Assembly (NCBI GenBank): GCA_002457555.1
Contig: NTJQ01000010.1
Coordinates: forward strand, 1 to 48,155
Length of the DNA stretch: 48,155 nt
Direction: 5' to 3'
DNA from: Marine Group II euryarchaeote MED-G37
GTDB taxonomy: Archaea; Thermoplasmatota; Poseidoniia; Poseidoniales; Thalassarchaeaceae
Shown here one piece after another: positions 1 to 6,402 of the stretch (the first letter of the stretch is position 1; each line of letters opens with the position of its first letter). Position numbers and translations under genes: made by a program. The notes under the pieces are model-generated. The model did no database searches. It worked only from the letters and a program-made list of their open reading frames with translations, and was not told the DNA's origin.

Positions 1-60
1 GGCCAAGAACTGTCGCACAATACAACGGAGCGTTGGTTATCTTTCAACCTCTTGTAGGAA

Positions 61-564
61 TCACGACTCAAGATTCCAGAGGTCATCTCCAACCCAATGT
101 AGCGTATTAATTGCCTTACCCTTGCCCATTGCTACCATTTCCTCACCGTGTACCATGGCGATTCCCAAGGCCAACGGTTTGCCATGTTCCTCATCGCGAA
201 CCCAAACTAAGTCTCCCGCTGTAACCTCTGGGTCGGCCATCTGAACACCTGCCCCCATACAATCCGCTCCATTCATCAGAAATGGAATAGCACCGTGATC
301 GACTGCCGCCCAGCGACCATCTGGTTGCCAGGCGAGTATTCCTCTAAGTGTTGGAAACCACTTCTTCCCCTCATCCGTTTCAACCTGCATTGCTAATGCT
401 GACCTATCGACTAAAATCAGGTCCTGATTATCGAAATTCGCCTTTTCCAAAAAAGCGGATTTAATGTCGATATCTACAGCAATTCTTGCAGACAATTCTG
501 CCGCAATATCTCTAATTTGCTTGAATCGTACTGGAGTTCTGCGGCGTAACCTCTTGTCGCTCAC
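61..564 (-). CDS. PUA-domain RNA-binding protein (MCT-1/Tma20-like)
   Basis: A 167-residue protein with the layout of archaeal pre-PUA plus PUA proteins related to eukaryotic MCT-1/Tma20, which bind RNA and act around the ribosome. Residues about 1-75 form the variable N-terminal part. From about residue 75 the PUA pattern is visible: a WAAVDHGAIPFLMNGADCMGAGV stretch split by the usual glycine turns, then the acidic GDLVWV strand and the LALGIA strand near the end. The start is GTG (M encoded at the 3' end of the interval); no clear ribosome site or TATA box is seen before it. It is divergent from ThrH. Family call from remembered PUA consensus; the exact cellular role is inference. Confidence 0.75.
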   Translation of the reverse strand: MSDKRLRRRTPVRFKQIRDIAAELSARIAVDIDIKSAFLEKANFDNQDLILVDRSALAMQVETDEGKKWFPTLRGILAWQPDGRWAAVDHGAIPFLMNGADCMGAGVQMADPEVTAGDLVWVRDEEHGKPLALGIAMVHGEEMVAMGKGKAINTLHWVGDDLWNLES

Positions 565-650
565 GTGGGCTTGGCGTAAACCACTCCCAATGAACCTCGC
601 GGAGCGATACTTGAGAATATCTTGAAGCGGGCGGGCTACGGCGACGAATC

Positions 651-1268
651 ATGCTAGTAGTCTGCTTTGACCTTGAAGGAGTCCTAATGCCAGAGGTTTG
701 GATTAACGTCGCCGAGAAGACGGGAATCGAGGAACTCCGAAGGACAACCAGGGAAGAGCCAGATTATGACAGATTGATGCGCTACCGACTCGATATTCTC
801 AATGAGCATGGAATCACAATCGACGATATTCAACAAGTAATTGCAACTATCGACCCTTTGCCGGGGGCTAAGGAGTTCCTCGACGAAGTCCGTGCGCGAT
901 GGCAAGTGCTGATTCTCTCAGATACATTCTACCAATTCGGTGAACCAATGATGGCAAAATTAGGTCGTCCAACTTTATATTGTCATGATTTAGAAATAGA
1001 CTCAAAGAGCCGAATGATTACCGGTTGGAATATTCGTTTAGAAGATCAGAAGCGGGTTACAGTGGAAGGACTACGTGCAATGAATTTCAACACCTTAGCA
1101 GTCGGTGATTCCTACAATGATGCCAATATGCTAGCAGAAGCTCATGTTGGCATACTATTCCGTCCACCTCAGAATGTAATTGATGAATATCCTCAATTTC
1201 CAATCGTAAATGATTACGTCGCGCTTATGGCCGAAATTGAAGCGGCAGCGGCGGATTTAGGCGAGTGA
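651..1268 (+). CDS. thrH: ThrH-type phosphoserine phosphatase / phosphoserine:homoserine phosphotransferase
   Basis: HAD-superfamily protein of 205 residues, the usual ThrH length. It matches Pseudomonas ThrH along its whole length: the N-terminal DLEGVLMPE motif (ThrH has D-x-E in place of the common D-x-D), EKTGIEELRRTTRE, the ILSDTF motif II, the conserved FPTLYCH-like segment and GDSYNDANML motif IV. Known members dephosphorylate phosphoserine and can pass phosphate to homoserine, linking serine and threonine synthesis. An AT-rich stretch about 30 nt before the ATG could be a TATA box, so the message may be leaderless. Family assignment is strong; which of the two activities dominates cannot be read from sequence. 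Confidence 0.92.
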   Translation: MLVVCFDLEGVLMPEVWINVAEKTGIEELRRTTREEPDYDRLMRYRLDILNEHGITIDDIQQVIATIDPLPGAKEFLDEVRARWQVLILSDTFYQFGEPMMAKLGRPTLYCHDLEIDSKSRMITGWNIRLEDQKRVTVEGLRAMNFNTLAVGDSYNDANMLAEAHVGILFRPPQNVIDEYPQFPIVNDYVALMAEIEAAAADLGE

Positions 1269-1279
1269 ATTGCTCTAAA

Positions 1280-1294
1280 CGACCCGTAGGGTCG
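1280..1294. other. Short perfect hairpin after thrH (CGACCC-GTA-GGGTCG)
   Basis: Six-base-pair perfect stem with a three-base loop, starting 12 nt after the thrH stop codon and about 35 nt before the S8e TATA-like box. It could end thrH transcription, protect its 3' end, or act on the next promoter. Several other gaps in this window hold similar tight hairpins. Function is inference. Confidence 0.45.
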
Positions 1295-1328
1295 CATCAA
1301 AAAGAATCACGATTTCCTCCGCTCCATT

Positions 1329-1351
1329 GAAATAAGGGTGGTCGGTCGCCG
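1329..1351 (+). promoter_or_regulatory. Promoter of the S8e operon
   Basis: A TATA-like box GAAATAAGG (1329-1337) is centred about 25 nt before the S8e ATG, so transcription would begin at or next to the start codon. Between box and start lies GGTCGGTCGCCG (1340-1351), resembling elements before EF-1A, FKBP and uS2. Confidence 0.5.
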
Positions 1352-1357
1352 AGGCGC

Positions 1358-1753
1358 ATGGCACAATGGCATGGTATCTCTCGACGCAAGCCAACCGGCG
1401 GACGCTTGAAGCGACCAAACCGCTATCGAGGCAAGCGCCGAAAGGAAATTTCTAGCGAGAAGCAATATGCTTTCATCGGTGAAGAAGATGAGACCAAGGT
1501 GTACAGAAAGCATGCTGGCTCAACCACAGTTCGAGTCATGCAAGCAACCTCGGTCAATGTCAATAATCCAAAGACTGGCAAGACCACTCGCTCAAAGATT
1601 ACCAGCGTTCTAGAAAACGACGCAGACCCTAACTTCGTTCGTCGAAACATAATCACTAAGGGAGCCATTGCTCAGACAGAGGTCGGTAAGGTACGAATCA
1701 CCTCCCGACCTGGTATGGACGGGGTTGTCTCAGGTATACTTCTGGAAGAATGA
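1358..1753 (+). CDS. rps8e: Ribosomal protein eS8 (S8e)
   Basis: Small-subunit ribosomal protein S8e, 131 residues, normal for archaea. The basic N-terminus MAQWHGISRRKPTGGRLKR and the GKRRKEISSEK segment are diagnostic, followed by the conserved N-x-K-T-G-K-T loop and the C-terminal ITSRPGMDGVVSG strand pair. The start is fixed by the universal N-terminus. Promoter signals place the transcription start close to the ATG, so the message is probably leaderless. SRP19 follows directly, making an operon for ribosome and protein-targeting functions. Confidence 0.97.
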   Translation: MAQWHGISRRKPTGGRLKRPNRYRGKRRKEISSEKQYAFIGEEDETKVYRKHAGSTTVRVMQATSVNVNNPKTGKTTRSKITSVLENDADPNFVRRNIITKGAIAQTEVGKVRITSRPGMDGVVSGILLEE

Positions 1754-1803
1754 GGCTCACGAAGCCCTCAAGTCGCACCATTTACCCGAGTGGAGTGGTA
1801 GTC

Positions 1804-2244
1804 GTGTCTTCGCGCAAGGATGAGATGTGGGTTTGGACGGGATATTTCGACTCCCGATTAACCCGTTCCGAGGGTCGCCGCGTTCCAAAAGAAGCGGCAA
1901 TTTCTACTCCTACTTTGGACGCTGTTGTTTGGGCAGCGCGAGCTGCTGGAATAACCCGTATGCGAAGAAAGCCCGAGTCGAGTCACCCTTCACGTCCTTT
2001 TACCCAAGAGGGTCGACTAGAGATTTCAACAAAGGACGCGCTGAGTTCGACAGGCGCTGAATCAAAAGAAGGAGTCTTACAATCGATTGGACTTCGCCTT
2101 AGGGCACAAATGAAAGAGGCGAAGTCAGCTGAATCACAAAGTGCAGCAAAAGGACCTGCTAAGGGCAACCGTCAACAGCGAGCACAGAGAAAATCGTTCA
2201 AGAAAAAGGCTGGCCAGAGAAAGAAGAAATTCGGCCGGAAGTGA
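1804..2244 (+). CDS. srp19: Signal recognition particle 19 kDa protein (SRP19) with a long basic tail
   Basis: SRP19 binds helices 6 and 8 of SRP RNA and prepares it for SRP54. The diagnostic core is VWTGYFDSRLTRSEGRRVPK followed by the PTLDAVVWAARAAGI helix and a degenerate final strand (EGRLEIST). About the last 60 residues are not SRP19 core: a Ser/Ala/Gln-rich linker and a Lys/Arg-rich end (KSFKKKAGQRKKKFGRK). I prefer the GTG start because GGAG lies 8 nt upstream and it gives MSSRKDEMWVW just before the domain. An ATG at 1750 that overlaps the S8e stop as ATGA would add 18 unrelated residues. The tail is overlapped out of frame by the next gene. Confidence 0.88.
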   Translation: MSSRKDEMWVWTGYFDSRLTRSEGRRVPKEAAISTPTLDAVVWAARAAGITRMRRKPESSHPSRPFTQEGRLEISTKDALSSTGAESKEGVLQSIGLRLRAQMKEAKSAESQSAAKGPAKGNRQQRAQRKSFKKKAGQRKKKFGRK

Positions 2245-2659
2245 TCGACTGTTTTCTCTAGAAGTCGCAGTTCCCGATGTAAAGACATACCTGCGTTTAC
2301 GAGAGAAGGCAGGAATGAGGCCAAGAACGATTAGTGGAGCCACGAAAGGACTTGGCTCAGAATTGTTCTCAGTTCTACTCCGGCATGACGAGTCTGATCA
2401 GATTGTGGGAATGGGTAGAGTTGTAGGAGATGGGGGAACCGTGTTTCACATCTGTGATATGGCAGTTGAGCAGGAATGGCAAGGCCAAGGAGGTGGCTCT
2501 ATGATTATGGATTCACTAATGGATTACATCACCGGTGAAGCATCTGGATATTCTTACATCAATCTCATGGCTGATGTGGATGGGTTTTACGAAAGATGGG
2601 GTTTCAAACCTACGTCCCCCAATTCAAGAGGAATGTATCTGAGACTTTCAGATTCGTAA
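2141..2659 (+). CDS. GNAT-family N-acetyltransferase
   Basis: Acetyl-CoA-dependent acetyltransferase fold. The domain starts near FSLEVAVPDVKTYL, then IVGMGRVVGDGGTVFHICDMAV and the acetyl-CoA loop QEWQGQGGGS, ending with YERWGFKP, all typical GNAT strand and helix signatures. Substrate unknown. Oddity: between the first ATG (2141) and the domain there is no in-frame ATG, GTG or TTG, so either the first 104 nt are read in two frames together with the SRP19 tail, or an unusual start codon is used. The extra N-terminus would be very basic (RSRKRLARERR). The next ATG (2315) would cut off the first strand. Same strand and operon as S8e and SRP19. Confidence 0.82.
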   Translation: MQQKDLLRATVNSEHRENRSRKRLARERRNSAGSDRLFSLEVAVPDVKTYLRLREKAGMRPRTISGATKGLGSELFSVLLRHDESDQIVGMGRVVGDGGTVFHICDMAVEQEWQGQGGGSMIMDSLMDYITGEASGYSYINLMADVDGFYERWGFKPTSPNSRGMYLRLSDS

Positions 2660-2672
2660 TTATCAGAAGGTG

Positions 2673-2703
2673 CCCAAGTGGCCGGTATTACCGACCACTC
2701 GGG
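2673..2703. terminator. Long hairpin between converging genes
   Basis: An inverted repeat centred on position 2688 pairs about 13 of 15 positions, with the inner arm GGTA-T-TACC. It sits midway between the stop codons of the acetyltransferase (plus strand) and rhodopsin (minus strand), so it could act on both transcripts. A T-rich stretch follows on the plus strand. Confidence 0.55.
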
Positions 2704-2742
2704 TTACGTATTTCCGTTACTTTACTAATTTGGTACTAACGA

Positions 2743-3546
2743 TTACTCGTCATGCTTTGCAGCGTACCAGATCATCATACCGAATGCGGTTTTGTTGACC
2801 AAGTCAGCAATGTTGTACAGGATGTTCATGTCTCCCTCGTTGAAGCCGTCTATCATGTCGTTACCCATCATGTAGCCTAGCGGGTAAATTGCCCATCCTA
2901 CTGTTACAATCCACTTCATTGCATTGAATCCATATTGGACACCTGGGCTTCCGCTCTCAGCAGCTGCACCGACTTCTCCGGCCCATAGTTCGTAGAGAAT
3001 CCATGCCCATCCGGCCATTCCGATTATCCACCAGACTGTTGGTGATAGATCTAGAGTACTGTCCATAGCTCCGGATTCACCGAAGTATCCTGCAACCAGC
3101 ATTACAATAGATGCCCCAAGTAGTCTCTGGAACATAATTGCAGTACCTACTCCGATTGCCGCTAGAATTAGGTAGAATTCTACGACTTGTAGTGGTACCG
3201 TGATTAACCAATCAATGTACCTGAGTACCATCGGACTTTCGCCAGTGATTACCCAGTGTTCACGCATGTATGTGTAGTGGTACCATGCAACACCAGTTAC
3301 TAGTGCAGCAACTGTCATCGATGTCTTCCACTTTTCAGGGACATTATTTCTTTCAACCAAAAAGAACACAGTTGATGCAAGCATCATTGCGGTTGCAATC
3401 CAAAAGCTGACTGCAACATAGTCTTTGTCCCCGATGGTGGAGGTTTCAGCAGCTACAGTTGGTAGGAACATTACAGCTAGTGCTATGCTCGACCCTATGG
3501 CTACTCTTCTCGTTCGTCTATTAGGCTTGGAATTATGTGACTCCAT
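2743..3546 (-). CDS. Proteorhodopsin, light-driven proton pump (blue-type signature)
   Basis: Seven-helix retinal protein of 267 residues. Key residues: H90 (proteorhodopsin H75), D112 counterion in RYIDWLITVP, T116, Q120 at the spectral-tuning site (position 105), E123 proton donor in EFYLIL, and K252 in DLVNKTAFG for the retinal Schiff base. D/T/E marks an outward proton pump; Q at the tuning site is the known blue-absorbing form. An N-terminal hydrophobic segment (about 16-33) ending AAE may be a cleaved signal. The start MESHNSK is supported by a TATA box TTTTATAT about 28 nt upstream and absence of a ribosome site, meaning a leaderless message; a start 12 codons earlier would lie on the TATA box. 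No retinal-synthesis gene lies in the window. Confidence 0.97.
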   Translation of the reverse strand: MESHNSKPNRRTRRVAIGSSIALAVMFLPTVAAETSTIGDKDYVAVSFWIATAMMLASTVFFLVERNNVPEKWKTSMTVAALVTGVAWYHYTYMREHWVITGESPMVLRYIDWLITVPLQVVEFYLILAAIGVGTAIMFQRLLGASIVMLVAGYFGESGAMDSTLDLSPTVWWIIGMAGWAWILYELWAGEVGAAAESGSPGVQYGFNAMKWIVTVGWAIYPLGYMMGNDMIDGFNEGDMNILYNIADLVNKTAFGMMIWYAAKHDE

Positions 3547-3570
3547 GCCTAAGCGCTGAGAAGAAGTTAG

Positions 3571-3578
3571 ATATAAAA
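3571..3578 (-). promoter_or_regulatory. TATA box of the rhodopsin gene
   Basis: On the minus strand the bases read TTTTATAT and are centred about 28 nt before the rhodopsin ATG. That spacing places transcription start on the start codon. Confidence 0.65.
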
Positions 3579-3663
3579 CCATGTTATGATGCGGGAAATT
3601 CTTCAGATTTTGCAGTTGATAATTTCCACATCAAAATTATTGTTTTTTCAGGTGATTACAGTC

Positions 3664-3671
3664 CTATATAT
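3664..3671 (+). promoter_or_regulatory. TATA box of the fasciclin/cupredoxin gene
   Basis: CTATATAT is centred about 28 nt before the ATG at 3696, again giving a leaderless transcript. It mirrors the rhodopsin promoter in the same 149-nt divergent gap. Confidence 0.65.
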
Positions 3672-3695
3672 GCTAATGGTTATCGGCCCGAGACC

Positions 3696-6044
3696 ATGAA
3701 TGCTAAACCAGCAATCGCCGCCCTGCTAATGACCGCCATGTTATTTGCCTCTCCCGCAGTAATCGCGGACGAGCGAACAGCTCAAGAAAACATACCGGCC
3801 AATGCCGCCGGAACCGGGATTCACGATTCATTAGTGGCAGCTCTCGATCGAGCCGATTTGATTGACACTCTTTCTGGAGACGGACCGTTCACAGTGTTCG
3901 CCCCGACCGATGATGCGTTCACCGCTGCCGGTATCGATCTAGATTCGTTCAACACAGACGATGAAATCGCGGCACTGGTCGACATCCTAACCTATCACGT
4001 GCTCGCCGGAGCCGTCAACTCGACACAGGTTACCGACGGAATGTCAGCGACTATGCTCAACGGAGACGAGGTAACTTTCTCAGTTACTGACGGTACTGTA
4101 ATGATTGGTGACGCTACAGTTACCATCGCCGATGTAACGGCTTCCAATGGAATAATCCATGTTATCGACATGGTTCTTATGCCGCCCTCTGATTTGGTGG
4201 ACATCCCTACCGTAGCTCAAGGAACTGGAATCCACGACTCACTGGTGGCCGCCGTAATTCAAGCAGAATTGTTGACTACTCTTCAGGGAGAAGGTCCTTT
4301 CACGGTCTTTGCACCTACTGATGATGCATTTGCAGCCGCTGGAATCGACTTGACCGCGCTAGATAATGATGAAGGAAAGGCTACCCTCACTGACATTCTA
4401 CTCTACCATGTAGTATCTGGCTCGGTTGCTTCATCCGCTTTAACTAACGGAATGACCGCGACTGCAGTGAACGGAGACGATCTGACATTCACAGTCGGCG
4501 AAGGAGTAATGGTAAACGATGCAAACGTCATTCTTGCTGATGTTGAAGCGAGCAACGGGCTTGTCCACGTCATCGATAAGGTGCTAATGCCTCCTGTCGA
4601 CTTGGTGGATATTCCGACAGTTGCACAGGGAACTGGAATTCACGATTCTCTAGTCGCCGCGGTAATCCAAGCAAACTTATTGTCCACACTACAAGGACAA
4701 GGTCCTTTCACAGTCTTCGCTCCAACCGATGATGCGTTCACCGCAGCAGGAATAGACCTGGATGCGCTAAACAGTGAGGAAGGTATGGCTACACTAACCG
4801 ACATTCTTCTGTACCACGTAGTATCTGGTGCAGTTCCATCCTCAGCAGTAACCGATGGTTTGGTTGCAGCAGCAGTAAACGGTGACGACTTGACCTTCAC
4901 AGTTGGTGAAGGAGTTATGGTTAACGATGCAAATGTCATCCTAGCAGACGTTCAAGCAAGTAACGGATTAATCCATGTTATCGACAAGGTCTTGATGCCT
5001 CCAGTACCGGTAACAGAAGCTGATGGTGACATATGCTACAACATGTATACCCACACGATAGCGGCTGGCGCTTCCTTCGACGAGTGCATGGCACACGCGT
5101 ACTACGAAAACTACGAGATGAATGGTCAGACATTCACAGGTTGTTACAACCTAGCAACTCACACCCTTACTATGGTAAGTCAAGGAGAATGTGAGGCTTA
5201 CATGTGGACTCCAGCAGTAGATATTGCTATGACTGCACAAGCTACAACAATCCACAATTCGTTAGTAGCTGCACTAGCTCAAGCAGAACTCGTAGCAACA
5301 CTACAGGGCGATGGGCCATTCACAGTGTTCGCACCAACCGACGATGCATTCGCTGAAGCAGGTATCGATCTAGCTGCTCTCGATAACGAAGAAGGTAAGG
5401 CTCTGTTGACTGATATTCTTCTCTACCACGTAGTATCAGGTGCAGTTCCATCCTCCGCAGTAACCGATGGTATGGTAGCGGCAGCAGTAAATGGCGACGA
5501 TTTGACTTTCTCAGTAGGTGAAGGTGTAATGGTCAACGATGCTAATGTCGTATTGGCTGACGTTCCAGCATCGAACGGTGTTATTCACGTCATCGACAAG
5601 GTAATGATGCCTCCTGCCGATGCCGTTGATACGTCCGAGTGTGATGTAATTATAGGAATAGATGATACAGGTCTGGCATACGATAAGCCATACGTCGAAG
5701 TCGATGTAGGAGCAACTGTATGTTGGATTTGGAACGACGAATCTATGGCACACAATGTAGCACAGATCGCTAAGGAAGGCGATACTACTCGCTACATGGG
5801 TGGCGTGTACAGTGGTGAATCAATGACAACTGTCGATTACAGATACACATTCGCCGTCGATCAAACATTCAACTACATCTGCGAGCCCCACGCTACCTCC
5901 GGAATGGCTGGACAGATTGTAGTTGGAGAAGGTTCCATAGTAGAACCAGAAGTTGAGTCAAATAACACTCCTGGATTCTCTGCTGGAATCGCTGCACTGG
6001 CGGTCATCGGGGCATTGATGATAGCAGGTCGCAGACTGCGCTGA
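3696..6044 (+). CDS. Secreted four-fasciclin-domain protein with C-terminal blue-copper domain and PGF-CTERM-like tail
   Basis: A 782-residue exported protein. Residues 1-25 form a signal peptide (hydrophobic AIAALLMTAMLFASPAVIA). Four fasciclin domains begin near residues 39, 176, 313 and 517, each with the I-H-x-S-L-V-A-A start, GPFTVFAPTDDAF box and YHV...HVIDKVLMPP end; they are commonly adhesive. A cysteine-containing insert (about 444-502) separates domains three and four. Residues about 647-745 form a cupredoxin with a complete type 1 copper ligand set: H686, C729, H732, M737 (C-x2-H-x4-M). The end has PGF at 759-761, a hydrophobic helix and GRRLR, like archaeosortase PGF-CTERM signals, so the protein is probably anchored on the surface. 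Start chosen by TATA box spacing and signal peptide. Partner of the copper site unknown. Confidence 0.92.
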   Translation: MNAKPAIAALLMTAMLFASPAVIADERTAQENIPANAAGTGIHDSLVAALDRADLIDTLSGDGPFTVFAPTDDAFTAAGIDLDSFNTDDEIAALVDILTYHVLAGAVNSTQVTDGMSATMLNGDEVTFSVTDGTVMIGDATVTIADVTASNGIIHVIDMVLMPPSDLVDIPTVAQGTGIHDSLVAAVIQAELLTTLQGEGPFTVFAPTDDAFAAAGIDLTALDNDEGKATLTDILLYHVVSGSVASSALTNGMTATAVNGDDLTFTVGEGVMVNDANVILADVEASNGLVHVIDKVLMPPVDLVDIPTVAQGTGIHDSLVAAVIQANLLSTLQGQGPFTVFAPTDDAFTAAGIDLDALNSEEGMATLTDILLYHVVSGAVPSSAVTDGLVAAAVNGDDLTFTVGEGVMVNDANVILADVQASNGLIHVIDKVLMPPVPVTEADGDICYNMYTHTIAAGASFDECMAHAYYENYEMNGQTFTGCYNLATHTLTMVSQGECEAYMWTPAVDIAMTAQATTIHNSLVAALAQAELVATLQGDGPFTVFAPTDDAFAEAGIDLAALDNEEGKALLTDILLYHVVSGAVPSSAVTDGMVAAAVNGDDLTFSVGEGVMVNDANVVLADVPASNGVIHVIDKVMMPPADAVDTSECDVIIGIDDTGLAYDKPYVEVDVGATVCWIWNDESMAHNVAQIAKEGDTTRYMGGVYSGESMTTVDYRYTFAVDQTFNYICEPHATSGMAGQIVVGEGSIVEPEVESNNTPGFSAGIAALAVIGALMIAGRRLR

Positions 6045-6076
6045 ATTTGATGTGAAAATATCAGGACTACGTAACC

Positions 6077-6343
6077 ATGGGCTTGGGCAGTTCCGTATTC
6101 ATCTCGAAACTTCGAGATGATACGGCTGCTCAACCCAAAAGATGGTTGTATCTTCTTTACGATCAATTAAATCTTGAATTAAACCCCTGGAAAAAAGAGC
6201 CCCCAGAATCAACGGGGATAATACTCATAGAATCTCTATCAAAGGGGAAATCTAGACCCTATTACAAACTTATACTGGGATTTCATTTCAAGGCATTCAA
6301 AAGCCTTCAGAAGCAACCACAGGATGTCGATGCCATTACGTAA
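6077..6343 (+). pseudogene. Remnant of a photolyase-related (cryptochrome-like) gene, N-terminal end only
   Basis: Only 88 codons. Residues 22-70 follow the N-terminal pattern of photolyase-related proteins: a W-x-Y-L-L-Y-DQLN segment, then a P-x-E-S-T-G-I-I-L-I-E-S strand and a RPYYK motif where relatives have RPYHKQK, followed by a degraded helix. Full members are about 500 residues, and the flavin and iron-sulfur parts are missing; the frame stops before the ilvE terminator. I therefore call it a decayed fragment. It sits just after the fasciclin gene and near rhodopsin. A short functional protein cannot be excluded. Homology is from remembered family patterns. Confidence 0.6.
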
Positions 6344-6364
6344 TTCAGAGAGACGCAATGTCTC

Positions 6365-6371
6365 AAAAAAA
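6365..6371 (-). terminator. T-tract terminator of ilvE
   Basis: On the minus strand seven consecutive T residues lie about 30 nt after the ilvE stop codon, a normal archaeal terminator type. A 5-bp GAGAC/GTCTC hairpin (6350-6364) lies directly beyond it. Confidence 0.55.
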
Positions 6372-6402
6372 GCCGAGGATACAAAAGTGTTTCAGGATTG
6401 GT

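Noticed and set aside
3537-3695. N-terminal extension of the fasciclin protein
   Set aside because: It would run through the promoter and overlap the rhodopsin start; the signal peptide and TATA spacing fix the start at 3696.
4186-5620. Tandem DNA repeat or CRISPR-like array
   Set aside because: The repetition is the coding of fasciclin domains, with period about 410-610 nt and diverged bases; no short direct repeats with spacers are present anywhere.
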